Shown here piece after piece: positions 9,560 through 17,590 of a stretch of DNA of 64,000 nt. Both the position numbers and the translations under genes were made by a program. The DNA is from Pseudomonas sp. PDM14 (GTDB taxonomy: Bacteria > Pseudomonadota > Gammaproteobacteria > Pseudomonadales > Pseudomonadaceae), in the NCBI RefSeq assembly GCF_014851905.1, contig NZ_JACVAQ010000001.1:2418001-2482000 (forward strand), given 5' to 3'. Position 1 is the first letter of the stretch; each line of letters opens with the position of its first letter. Under the pieces are notes generated by a model that was not told the origin of the DNA, did no database searches, and saw only the letters and a program-made list of their open reading frames with translations.

Positions 9560-9664
9560 GACGGCCCCCTTCGTTGAACTGAAATGACGGTCCAGACTGA
9601 GGCTAGTTCGTGTCTTTGAGGACTGTCGTAAAGCGGGTAATTATCTGCCGAGCGGTCTATCTCA

Positions 9665-9990
9665 ATGGTTTTAGGGGCGCTGTTAAGTGGTTTGAGTTGT
9701 AAGGCGAGGGTCATCTACTTCGCTTCGGAATACCGACCATGCGCTGGATCAACAATGAAGCACTGCCCAGTCCAGGACAGTTTGTGTTGCGGGTCGGTGG
9801 CCCGCCAAGCCGTAGACGCAGCCTTCGCTCGATCGCGCGATGCGCCGCTTCTAGATGATTACGTGAAGGGTGCTGAGCGGCTCGACATGCGAGTCGCTGA
9901 CGGATATCCGCATGCGACTGTGCATGATGTACGCCGCACCGCGGCCACGCACATGTCAAAGCATGGTTTGGGTAAGGAAGTGCGTATTTT
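9665..9990 (+). pseudogene. Remnant of a tyrosine-recombinase (phage-type integrase) gene
   Basis: The stretch encoding YPHATVHDVRRTAATHM matches the conserved HxLRRTxxTHM box of tyrosine recombinases. Everything after the next few residues (KHGLGKEV) is replaced by an IS-end-like sequence, so the catalytic Tyr region is gone. No convincing N-terminal part precedes it. The open frame runs 9665-10045, but only about residues 60-105 look like integrase. The remaining 9560-9664 bases show nothing I recognise. A decayed island or prophage integrase is the best reading. Confidence 0.55.
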
Positions 9991-10044
9991 TCAACAGAAT
10001 CGGCCGATAGCTGACCTTCGCCAGAGGCTGCTTCCGGCCATATG
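9987..10044 (+). repeat. IS-end footprint, left copy (direct orientation)
   Basis: TTTTCAACAGAATCGGCC (9988-10005) is followed by TAGCTG and, further on, CCATATG (10038-10044). The same 18 bases occur inverted at 15655-15672, followed in the same order by TAGCTG and CCATATG, so the two copies are related over about 50-58 bp. A 16 bp version recurs at 15807-15822. The left copy ends 13 bp from the phnX stop and truncates the integrase remnant. Confidence 0.6.
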
Positions 10045-10056
10045 AGGGTAACGGCT

Positions 10057-10842
10057 TCAACAACCCTGCGGCATCTCGCCCCGAGCCAGGCGGGTATTGA
10101 TGTCATCGATTACCGCAGGTAGCTCGGCGATGGTATCGATCAGGTAATGCGGGCGGGAACCCTCGAACATCTGGCCGATGCGCTTGCGCTCCAGCTCAAG
10201 TCTATCCGGCGGCAAAGCCTGGTACTGCTCGTAGGTCAGGCCCAGCGCATTGCCGGAGCAGGTCAGCGCCACGGTCCACATACCGGCGCTGCGCCCCTCA
10301 AGAATGCCCGGCCAGGTGTCGTCGACTTTCACGCAGGCTGCCACGTCACTTATGCCCAGGTTTATAACATTGGCCAGTGATTGCGCCGGGTATGGGCGGC
10401 CGTTCGGTACCTCGTCGGTGGCCACCACCTTGGCCATTACCACTGCGGGGTATCCGGAGCAGGTACCAATCCTCAGTCCCTTGCTGCGCAAGGTAGCAAC
10501 AGCCTCGAGCGCGCCAGGAATCAGCGCCGAATGCAAAGCGATCTTCTCGATCTGTAGGGGCATGAAGCGCTCATAGATGGCGGTCACATCATCGTCGTTC
10601 GGGAGGCGTCCGAACTGCTCACGGTAGCGCTCGGCGATCTCGGAAACATTGCACAGCGTACGAATATGGTCCCATTTGCCCATGCCCATCGGTCCGCGGG
10701 CCTCTTCCAGGGAGACCTGCACGCCGAACTCGTCGAAGGCCTCGACGAAGATCTGGGTCGGCGCGAAGGAGCCGAAGTCAACGACAGTGCCCGCCCAGTC
10801 CAGGATGACGGCCTGCAGGTGTGTGGGTTGCTGGTAGTTCAT
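10057..10842 (-). CDS. phnX: Phosphonoacetaldehyde hydrolase (phosphonatase) PhnX, shortened
   Basis: 261 residues, HAD superfamily. Asp15 in LDWAGT is the nucleophile and Lys56 in MGMGKWDHI the Schiff-base lysine that define PhnX. The enzyme splits phosphonoacetaldehyde into acetaldehyde and phosphate. The usual length is about 275. About 14 residues seem missing between KVVA and TDEVPNGRP (around residue 141), where homologues as I recall them have a loop and helix ending HVVATDE. An in-frame deletion between GTGGTGGC-like repeats would explain this. The core motifs remain; activity is uncertain. Last gene of the phnD-C-E-ADH-phnX set. Confidence 0.85.
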   Translation of the reverse strand: MNYQQPTHLQAVILDWAGTVVDFGSFAPTQIFVEAFDEFGVQVSLEEARGPMGMGKWDHIRTLCNVSEIAERYREQFGRLPNDDDVTAIYERFMPLQIEKIALHSALIPGALEAVATLRSKGLRIGTCSGYPAVVMAKVVATDEVPNGRPYPAQSLANVINLGISDVAACVKVDDTWPGILEGRSAGMWTVALTCSGNALGLTYEQYQALPPDRLELERKRIGQMFEGSRPHYLIDTIAELPAVIDDINTRLARGEMPQGC

Positions 10843-10902
10843 GTAGCTATCTCCAATGACGCGGCCGGCCCGGTCAATGGCGCCGACCGAGGGTTCGACT
10901 GT

Positions 10903-11994
10903 TCAGGCGGCACGTGATCCGATGAAGTTCTTGCCGCGGGCACCGTGCATGGCGTCACGGATCATCTGTTCAGCTTCGGCTTCACTCAGGCCGTAGTCGC
11001 TGAACTCGGTCTTCACATCGAGGCTGTGGAGGAAGGTGCGCAAAAACGTCTGGGCTTGCCCCAGGTCGGGGCCGAAGACGCGCTGTAAGGCGTGGTCACG
11101 CGAACTATCGCGCCCCCAGGCCAGGCCCAGCACATAGGGCAAGGTGAAGGAACAGGCGATGCCATGCGCAAGACCGTGACGCAGGGTCATCTCGTAGGAG
11201 ATGGAATGCGCCAGCGCGGTTTTGGTGTTGGAAAAGGCCATCCCCGCCTTCAGGGCGGCCAGCGCCATGCGCGCACGTAGATCTTGGCTCGCCAGGTCAC
11301 GCCGCAGTCGGGGTAGGCATTCGAGGATGTCCTCGATGGCAGAGATGGCAAAGGTGTCGGAAATGGGGTTGGCGTTGACGTTCCAGATCGACTCCAGCGC
11401 GTGGGACAGCGCGTCCAGTCCCGTGGAAACGGTGACACCGGCCGGCACCGTGAGCATCAGCTCCGGGTCGATGATCGCCGCCTTCGGCCAGGTACAGTCC
11501 AGGTGCAGCGAGTACTTCTTCTGCTGCGCCGCATCCCAGATGGTCGCCCAGGGGGTTACTTCACTGCCGGTGCCGGCAGTAGTGGGCACGGCAATCAACG
11601 CCTTGCAGCGCGCCGGGACGAACGGCTTGCCGCTGGCCAGCAGTGCCAACAGATCATCGAACCAGCCCGACTCGGTGCCGACGATCAGCGCCTTGGCGGT
11701 ATCGATGGCGCTGCCGCCGCCCACCGCCAGCACGGTTTCGCAACCCGCAGCCTCGCGCCAGAAGCGCTCGTAGGTGGCTCGCAGATGGCCGACGTCGGGG
11801 TTGGGCTGTACATCTTCGACGATATGCACCAAGCGCTTGCCGAGTAACGCCTTGATCTTCTCCAGCAGGCCAAGGCCGCGGGCCTCGGGGAAAATAACCA
11901 GGGCGACGGTCTGCCCTTCGGTCAGGGCAACGATCTGGCTCAGGCTGCCGGCGCCGAAGTGGGTAGCCACGGGGTTGTGATACAAGGCAGGCAT
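10903..11994 (-). CDS. Iron-containing alcohol dehydrogenase, probably phosphonoacetaldehyde reductase/HEP dehydrogenase
   Basis: 363 residues, group III Fe-ADH. NAD-binding GGGSAID is at 92-98 and PTTAGTGSEVTPWA follows. Metal ligands appear to be Asp194, His198 (GLDALSHALE), His263 and His277 (HGLAHG). Similar enzymes next to phosphonate genes (PhpC-like) interconvert phosphonoacetaldehyde and 2-hydroxyethylphosphonate. Between phnE and phnX it most likely oxidises hydroxyethylphosphonate for PhnX; this is inference. The ATG at 11994 follows an AGGAAG site, which favours it over earlier in-frame starts. Confidence 0.75.
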   Translation of the reverse strand: MPALYHNPVATHFGAGSLSQIVALTEGQTVALVIFPEARGLGLLEKIKALLGKRLVHIVEDVQPNPDVGHLRATYERFWREAAGCETVLAVGGGSAIDTAKALIVGTESGWFDDLLALLASGKPFVPARCKALIAVPTTAGTGSEVTPWATIWDAAQQKKYSLHLDCTWPKAAIIDPELMLTVPAGVTVSTGLDALSHALESIWNVNANPISDTFAISAIEDILECLPRLRRDLASQDLRARMALAALKAGMAFSNTKTALAHSISYEMTLRHGLAHGIACSFTLPYVLGLAWGRDSSRDHALQRVFGPDLGQAQTFLRTFLHSLDVKTEFSDYGLSEAEAEQMIRDAMHGARGKNFIGSRAA

Positions 11995-12127
11995 GACACT
12001 TCCTTTCATATTGTTCGGGTATCCGCCCACGGCCTAGCCGCGCCGATGTATACGGGCATGCGGCAGGCTCGAGCAGATGAATCGAGTGCGCCCGGATCCG
12101 GGCAGGTAGTGATTGGGGTAGGCCGAT

Positions 12128-12946
12128 CTAGTGTCGGCCACCCTGTTGAATGGCGTTGCGCGGACGGCTGGAGAGCATATCGGCGGCGATCACCATGAGG
12201 GTGATGACGATGATGCAGGTGGCGGTTTCCGGGTACTTGAACAGCTTGAGACTGCTGACCAACTCGAAGCCCAAGCCGCCGGCGCCGACCATGCCCAGTA
12301 CCGTAGCCGAGCGCAGGTTGACCTCGAAGCGATAGAGGATCACTGCGATCCAGGCGGTGATCACCTGAGGTATCACGCCGAACACGATGACCTGCAGCGG
12401 CCGGGCGCCGGTGGCACGCAGCGCTTCAAGCGGCCCTTGATCGATCTCCTCGATACTCTCGGCGAAGAACTTGCCGAGCATGCCGACCCCATGCACGGCC
12501 AGCGCTAGCACGCCGGGAAACGGCCCGAGACCGACGGCGGAAACGAAGATCAGCGCGAGGATTAGTTCGTTGATGCTGCGGATCACGTTCAGTGTCTGTC
12601 GGGTGCCCTGGTAGAGCCAGCGATTGCTATGCAGGTTACGTGCGGCGAGAAACGCCAGCGGCACGGCGAAAACAATACCCAGCAAGGTGCCCCAGATGGC
12701 GATCTGGATGGTCTCCAGCGCCGGAGCAACCAGCTTGGGCAGAATATCCAGGCTCGGCGGCATGGAGCGCGACAGGAAATCGCCGATTTGCGGTAGACCC
12801 GCCGCCAGCTCTCCCCAGCTCAGCTGCGCGCCGCCGGCGCTCCAGTGCAGCAGGGCGACCAGCGCCAGAATCAGTGCGGAGCTGGCTGCCCAGCCGCGCA
12901 GGTTGTCCGGCGTCTTCACCATCCAGCGATAGTCGTGCGTACGCAT
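12128..12946 (-). CDS. phnE: Phosphonate ABC transporter permease PhnE
   Basis: 272 residues with about six hydrophobic segments and the permease loop GPLEALRATGARPLQV that contacts the ATPase. The start MRTHDYRW at 12946 lies one base after the phnC stop. The longer open frame upstream overlaps phnC in another frame and its 100 residues are not protein-like. It forms the inner-membrane channel with PhnC and PhnD. Confidence 0.88.
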   Translation of the reverse strand: MRTHDYRWMVKTPDNLRGWAASSALILALVALLHWSAGGAQLSWGELAAGLPQIGDFLSRSMPPSLDILPKLVAPALETIQIAIWGTLLGIVFAVPLAFLAARNLHSNRWLYQGTRQTLNVIRSINELILALIFVSAVGLGPFPGVLALAVHGVGMLGKFFAESIEEIDQGPLEALRATGARPLQVIVFGVIPQVITAWIAVILYRFEVNLRSATVLGMVGAGGLGFELVSSLKLFKYPETATCIIVITLMVIAADMLSSRPRNAIQQGGRH

Positions 12947-12947
12947 G

Positions 12948-13745
12948 TCAGCCTCCCAGACCGTTGGCGTAATGAAATTGCAGCGTGTGGCCGTGCGGCA
13001 GGTCCGAGGTCTGCTCCTCGGCATTGGGATAGATGCGTTGCAACGTGGTTTCGTCGAGGCCGCCTGCATCGCCGTCGTAGACCAGACGGCCATGAGCCAG
13101 ACCGACGATGCGGTCGCCAAACTCGCGGGCGAATTCGACCTGGTGCAGGTTGCACACCACGGTGATGCCCAGCTCACGACTGGCGTCGCGCAGGTACTGC
13201 ATGACCAGGCGCGCGGTCTTTGGGTCGAGACTGGCCACCGGCTCATCGGCGAGGATCACCTTGGGCTGCTGAGCCAGCGCGCGGGCGATACCCACCCGCT
13301 GCATCTGCCCGCCGGACAGCGCGTCGGTCCGCGAGTCCGCCTTGTGCGCCAACTCCACGCGGCGCAAGCACTGCTGCGCCAGCTCGACATCCGCACGACT
13401 GAACAGCTGCAGCACCGAAGCCAGGGTCGAGACTGATCCCAAGCGCCCGGTGAGCACGTTCTTCAGCACCGACAGGCGTGGCACCACGTTGTGGTGCTGA
13501 AAAATCATCGCTACCTGGCGGCGCAGGGCGCGCTCGTCACGCGCCTGCATCGCATCAATGCCGGCGATTTCCAGCTCACCACCATCGGCCTGAGCCAGGC
13601 GGTTCATGCAACGCAGCAGAGTGGACTTGCCGGCGCCGGACTGGCCGAGCACCACGACGAACTCGCCGGCACCGATCTGCAGATCGATACCGCGCAGGAC
13701 CGGGTTTTCGCCGTAGTGCTTGGTGAGCTGGCTGACGCGAATCAT
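12948..13745 (-). CDS. phnC: Phosphonate ABC transporter ATP-binding protein PhnC
   Basis: 265 residues. Walker A GQSGAGKST (34-42), signature LSGGQ (143-147), Walker B VILADEP (163-169) and switch His201 are all present. The similarity to PhnC extends over the whole length, including the QHHNVVPRLSV segment. It overlaps the phnD stop by 4 bp and is followed after one base by phnE. Confidence 0.9.
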   Translation of the reverse strand: MIRVSQLTKHYGENPVLRGIDLQIGAGEFVVVLGQSGAGKSTLLRCMNRLAQADGGELEIAGIDAMQARDERALRRQVAMIFQHHNVVPRLSVLKNVLTGRLGSVSTLASVLQLFSRADVELAQQCLRRVELAHKADSRTDALSGGQMQRVGIARALAQQPKVILADEPVASLDPKTARLVMQYLRDASRELGITVVCNLHQVEFAREFGDRIVGLAHGRLVYDGDAGGLDETTLQRIYPNAEEQTSDLPHGHTLQFHYANGLGG

Positions 13746-14608
13746 TTCATCTTGCTCAGATCGAGATCGAGCACCTTGGCGGTACCACGCACCACGTCAT
13801 AGGCAGCATCACTGGTGGGCTGGAAGCCGTTGAGCATGCCCTGGTCACCCCATGGCACGTCTTTTACGTTGGCCAGAGCGGCAGCCAGCTTCTGCTTCAG
13901 AGCCGGGTCCAGATCCTTGCGCCAGACCATCGGCGATTCGGGGATGTCGTCGGAGCTCCAGACAATCTTCAGGTCTTCCTGCTTGACCTGGCCCGAGGTG
14001 ACAGCCGAGTTGAGGATGCGGTCGGCCACGGCCGCGGCGTCCACCTTGCCGTTGGCCACCGCGAGAATGCTGGCGTCGTGCGAGCCGGAGAAGATCACGC
14101 GGGAGAACAGCTTGTCCGGCTGGTAGCCGGCCTGCTCGATGCCCGCCTTGGGGAACAGATGACCGGAAGTGGAGCTCGGGTCGACGAAGGCGAAGGTATG
14201 CCCCTTGAGATCGGCCAGCGAATTGATGCTGCTCTCGGCACGCGCCACGATGAGGCTGCGGTAGGCGCTCTTGCCGGTCTTCTTGGTGACGGCAACGGCG
14301 AAAGCCTCGGCATCGGCCACCTGGCTGGCGAGCACGTAGGAGAATGGGCCGAGGTAGGCGACATCGAGTTTTTTCGAACGCAGCGCCTCGATCACGCCGT
14401 TGTAGTCGGTCGCCACGAAAGGTTTGACCGGCATGCCTAGCTGAGCCTGCAGTTGGTCGAGGACCTGCTGGCTGCTTTCGATCATCGACTGCGAGTCTTC
14501 GGATGGAATCAGGCCGATGCTGAGAGCGGTTTCGGCCTGCACCTGAGCACTGGCGAACAGAGGCAGAGAAACACTGGCGACACACAACAGCTTGCGAAGA
14601 GTTTTCAT
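13742..14608 (-). CDS. phnD: Periplasmic phosphonate-binding protein PhnD
   Basis: 288 residues with a signal peptide (probable cut after AQVQA, residue 25). The mature start TALSIGLIPSEDS, DVAYLGPFSY and DPSSTSGHLFP are hallmarks of the PhnD family, where the SSTSG turn binds the phosphonate group. It is the first gene of the operon and the likely capture protein. The promoter region is shared with the divergent lysR gene. Confidence 0.9.
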   Translation of the reverse strand: MKTLRKLLCVASVSLPLFASAQVQAETALSIGLIPSEDSQSMIESSQQVLDQLQAQLGMPVKPFVATDYNGVIEALRSKKLDVAYLGPFSYVLASQVADAEAFAVAVTKKTGKSAYRSLIVARAESSINSLADLKGHTFAFVDPSSTSGHLFPKAGIEQAGYQPDKLFSRVIFSGSHDASILAVANGKVDAAAVADRILNSAVTSGQVKQEDLKIVWSSDDIPESPMVWRKDLDPALKQKLAAALANVKDVPWGDQGMLNGFQPTSDAAYDVVRGTAKVLDLDLSKMK

Positions 14609-14677
14609 GGCATTCCCGGCGTTGGTGGTTGGAATGCCGCTTAAGCTAGGCCTGTAATGTGAAGGTCACGCTATCGA

Positions 14678-14709
14678 TTCAATATGCGTTTTCACGGAAA
14701 AGTATTGAA
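14678..14709. promoter_or_regulatory. Inverted repeat in the phnD-lysR intergenic region (possible LysR-type site)
   Basis: TTCAATA (14678-14684) and TATTGAA (14703-14709) form a perfect 7 bp inverted repeat with an 18 bp spacer in the 112 bp divergent region. LysR-type regulators usually bind such AT-rich dyads near their own start. Assignment to the adjacent regulator is by position only. Confidence 0.35.
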
Positions 14710-14720
14710 AGGATCTATAG

Positions 14721-15593
14721 GTGGCAAACAGCAAACTACGCGCTTTCCTTGCCGTTGCCCGACACGGCAGCTTCAGCGCCGGCGCACGCTCGCTGGGCCT
14801 CACCCAGCCAACCATCACCACGCAGATCCAGGCGCTGGAGCGTCAGCACAACCTCGAGTTGTTCCACCGTCGCGGGCGTCGCGCCGAGCTGTCGAGCGTT
14901 GGTCGCCAGTTGCTACCCATCGCCCAGCAGTTGCTGATGCTGGAGAGTGAGGCCGATGGTCTGCTGCGCGATTGCGGCACGCTGGTACGCGGCCAGTTGC
15001 GCCTGGGTGCGGTCGGTCCGTTCCATGTCATCGAAATGGTCGACGCCTTCCGCCGCGACTACCCGCAGATCGAGCTGTCAATCCGCGTCGGCAACTCTGC
15101 CTCGGTGTTGGCCGACCTCGACAACTACGTGATCGACGTGGGCGTACTGGCCGGCCTGCATGATGACCCGACCTACCACACCACCCTCTATGCCCGGCAC
15201 CCAGTGATTGTCTTCGCCCGCCACGACCACCCGCTGGCCAAACGTGACAGCATCCCGATTCAGGCCCTGCAAGGACAGCCCATGTTGCATCGAGAGCGCG
15301 GCTCGACTACGCGTCTAGCCTTCGAGAAGGCCATCGCCGAGCACGATGTCACGCCGCGTATGGTGATGGAGATTGGCAGCCGCGAGGCCCTGCGCGAAGC
15401 GGTCGCACGGGGCATCGGGCTAGGGGTGGTATCAGAGGCTGAGTTCATCCCCGGCGATGAGTTGCGTGCTATTCGTATCGAAGGTGATCCGGTGCATACC
15501 GAGACGTACCTGTACTGCCTGGCTGAGCGTCGCGTCAGCCAACTGGTCGACACCTTCCTCTCCTGCGCCGATCAAGCCCGGCGACAACGTTGA
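14721..15593 (+). CDS. LysR-family regulator of the phosphonate cassette
   Basis: 290 residues. The N-terminal winged helix (residues 1-60, SFSAGARSLGLTQPTITTQI) is followed by a periplasmic-binding-like effector domain. It is transcribed divergently from phnD, the usual arrangement for a LysR activator of the neighbouring operon. It resembles the LysR proteins linked to aminoethylphosphonate use. The start is a GTG at 14721 with AAAGGA upstream. The effector is unknown; a phosphonate or its aldehyde is the obvious guess. Confidence 0.8.
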   Translation: MANSKLRAFLAVARHGSFSAGARSLGLTQPTITTQIQALERQHNLELFHRRGRRAELSSVGRQLLPIAQQLLMLESEADGLLRDCGTLVRGQLRLGAVGPFHVIEMVDAFRRDYPQIELSIRVGNSASVLADLDNYVIDVGVLAGLHDDPTYHTTLYARHPVIVFARHDHPLAKRDSIPIQALQGQPMLHRERGSTTRLAFEKAIAEHDVTPRMVMEIGSREALREAVARGIGLGVVSEAEFIPGDELRAIRIEGDPVHTETYLYCLAERRVSQLVDTFLSCADQARRQR

Positions 15594-15624
15594 GAGAGGG
15601 AAAGGAGCCCGATGCTATGACGGG

Positions 15625-15672
15625 CATATGGCTGCCTGTCACCAGCTACTGCTTGGCCGATTCTGTTGAAAA
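15625..15672 (-). repeat. IS-end footprint, right copy (inverted)
   Basis: On the minus strand this reads TTTTCAACAGAATCGGCC followed by a TAGCTG and a CCATATG, matching the left copy near 10 kb. It begins about 30 bp after the lysR stop. The pair therefore encloses the phosphonate cassette exactly. Confidence 0.55.
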
Positions 15673-15822
15673 GGTGTGCGACAGAGCCGCGCTCATAGCC
15701 TGAAAAACGTCCAGATCAAGCGTTGCTACGCGAAATCGCATCGCAACGATCTAGATTTCAGCCTCAGGCGCGCAATTTTCAGCGAAGGAAATCGTCGAGG
15801 GAGTTGTTCAACAGAATCGGCC
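15655..15822. mobile_element. 168 bp MITE-like element or internally deleted IS
   Basis: GGCCGATTCTGTTGAA (from 15655) and TTCAACAGAATCGGCC (to 15822) are perfect 16 bp terminal inverted repeats around about 136 bp without a credible gene. A smaller inverted pair CGTTGC/GCAACG lies inside. No clear target-site duplication was seen. The other bases of the 15594-15962 gap hold no gene I can support. Confidence 0.45.
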
Positions 15823-15924
15823 AGAAGCGGACGTGCTCGATTTGGAGGTTCGCAGGTGCCCACGAAACCTGGGGCAGACCACAAATACCTACCCTAATCC
15901 TACCCCGGGCCAAATTTTGGCCAC

Positions 15925-15954
15925 AAAAAAGGCCTACGTTTTCACGTAAGCCTT
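15925..15954 (-). terminator. Intrinsic terminator of tRNA-Thr
   Basis: On the minus strand AAGGCTTACGTGAAAACGT forms one arm and loop; the hairpin closes with AGGCCTT and is followed by a run of six T. It starts 8 nt after the tRNA 3' end. Confidence 0.8.
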
Positions 15955-15962
15955 AATTTGTA

Positions 15963-16038
<76 letters not shown>

Positions 16039-16048
16039 AAGGGCCGCC

Positions 16049-16076
16049 ATTATAGCCATTGGGAGGCCCGAGTAAA
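16049..16076 (-). promoter_or_regulatory. Promoter of tRNA-Thr
   Basis: On the minus strand a perfect TATAAT (16054-16049) has TTTACT 16 bp upstream. The GC-rich stretch GGCGGCCC between the -10 box and the tRNA is a stringent-control-type discriminator. Confidence 0.65.
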
Positions 16077-16303
16077 CCCGTCTGCGGGTAGAAAAAACGA
16101 GGCTCCGGTATCAGCAGCTATTTGCTTATGCACAATAAGGAGGCGCCGACTGGTGGGGGTGAGTCGCTTTTGTGCGGTAGCTCGCGGTTATCGCTAAATA
16201 GCTGTTTCTGCTGAATATTTTCATCTGATCAAAAAATATCCAACCTTTTCGCAGCCAGATACTGCCGTCGTTGCAGCGAGTTCTGCAGAAACTGCTCACA
16301 GAC

Positions 16304-16322
16304 TTATCCACAGAAGCTGTGG
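16304..16322. promoter_or_regulatory. Perfect DnaA-box consensus overlapping a small hairpin
   Basis: TTATCCACA (16304-16312) is the exact consensus. It overlaps CCACAG-AAG-CTGTGG (16308-16322), which sits just after the stop of the methyltransferase gene and could be a weak terminator. A single box does not make an origin. The rest of 16077-16327 shows no gene. Confidence 0.3.
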
Positions 16323-16327
16323 GCAAC

Positions 16328-17557
16328 TCAGCGTTCGGCCAGCAGCATCAGGTTGCGTGGCGTGAGGCTGTGCGGGCAGAAGGTGCCGAGCTGCACGGCG
16401 TAGCCCTGCTCCTGCAGGTACAGGGCGCGGTCGAGGGCGAGCCAGATCTCCAGTGGCCGGCGAAACAAGTCGCGCAGCAGTTCCAGGTTGCGTACTTCGG
16501 CCAGGCGTTGCCAGCCTCTGCGTTCAAGAGTCGACCAGTCCACTGCGGTGTCCACGCGGAGGCCCTTCAGCTCGGCCAGATCACGGCAATAGCTGGCGAA
16601 ATCCTTGTGCAGCCAGCTGACCGGCAGCGAAGGCGTTGGCAGGTAGTTGTCGCTGCCGCGCAGCTCGCGTTGCAGCAGGTCGAAGGCCAGGCGCCGGGCC
16701 ATCGACTGGTCGCGTTGCAGGCGTTGGCGCTGGCCGGCGGTGACGGTTTCGCTGAGTGGCAGGCGCAGGTCGTCCAGCGACAGGTGCAGGCGTGAGCCCT
16801 GCGCGGCGCGGGAGAGCACCTGGTAGTGCGCAGTGGCAATGCGGTTGTAGCAGCAGGGTGCCACGGCCAGCTGCTGGCAGCCATTGGCGCTGGCCAGTTG
16901 CAGCAGGCGTACGTGCAGGTCGCCGCAGGCATGCAGGGCGACCGGGGTGTGGTCGGCGCGCAGGTGCGTTGCGGTGTCGCCAGCCATGACGTCCTGCTGC
17001 AGATGGCGAGCGCGGATGTGCAGGTGATCGCTCATCTGCTGGCCGCTGCCGACCAGTTCCGGGTTGAACTCCAGGCAGGTCAGTTCCGCGCCGCGATGGG
17101 CCAGCAGGCGGCCGAGATGGCCTTTGCCGGCGCACCAGTCGAGCCAGTGGCTCGGCTGCCGGTGAAACTGCAGGCGGCTGGAGAACGCCTCGATCTGCTG
17201 CCATTTGCGGCCGGGCACGTCGACCGAGTAGCGCGCAGGCAGCGCTTCGCTGGGGTTGCCGGGTAGTTCGTGGAGCTGACTCAGCGTCTGCGTGCTGGCC
17301 GCCAGCTGCGGGAACGGCGCGGGCGCGCCGGCCATCAGGTGTGGCTGGTTATGCGCTGCTTCGGCCTGCTCCAGGCTGCGGCCGCGCAGCCAGTGGGCGA
17401 GTTCGGCGTGCTCCTGTTCCCAGTCCAGTCGCAGACTGGTGAACGGCTTGGGCCGCCACAGGTGCTGGTGCGCGAGCAGCAGCGCATCCAGGGCCTGGAA
17501 GCGTTCGAGCAGGGCGGAGCCAGTGAGGATCATGGGCGGCAGCCGTGGCGCCAGCAT
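16328..17557 (-). CDS. Predicted SAM-dependent methyltransferase
   Basis: 409 residues. The nucleotide-fold motif WLDWCAGKGHLGRLLAHRG (about 137-155) is a SAM-binding loop, and VALHACGDLH plus APCCYN match the Methyltransf_32-type RNA or small-molecule methyltransferases. The target is not known. It lies 33 bp after the hisM-like permease gene on the same strand, as PA5156 does in P. aeruginosa, and may be the last gene of that operon. An in-frame ATG at 17533 is an alternative start; neither has a strong ribosome site. Confidence 0.65.
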   Translation of the reverse strand: MLAPRLPPMILTGSALLERFQALDALLLAHQHLWRPKPFTSLRLDWEQEHAELAHWLRGRSLEQAEAAHNQPHLMAGAPAPFPQLAASTQTLSQLHELPGNPSEALPARYSVDVPGRKWQQIEAFSSRLQFHRQPSHWLDWCAGKGHLGRLLAHRGAELTCLEFNPELVGSGQQMSDHLHIRARHLQQDVMAGDTATHLRADHTPVALHACGDLHVRLLQLASANGCQQLAVAPCCYNRIATAHYQVLSRAAQGSRLHLSLDDLRLPLSETVTAGQRQRLQRDQSMARRLAFDLLQRELRGSDNYLPTPSLPVSWLHKDFASYCRDLAELKGLRVDTAVDWSTLERRGWQRLAEVRNLELLRDLFRRPLEIWLALDRALYLQEQGYAVQLGTFCPHSLTPRNLMLLAER

Positions 17558-17590
17558 GCGCCCCTCGACAGGTATCGAGGGGCGTAGGGC

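Noticed and set aside
12947..13246. 100-residue N-terminal extension of phnE
   Set aside because: It is phnC read in another frame; the ATG at 12946 is directly after the phnC stop.
16304..16312. Replication origin
   Set aside because: Only one DnaA box; no AT-rich unwinding region, box cluster, dnaA or parAB genes nearby.
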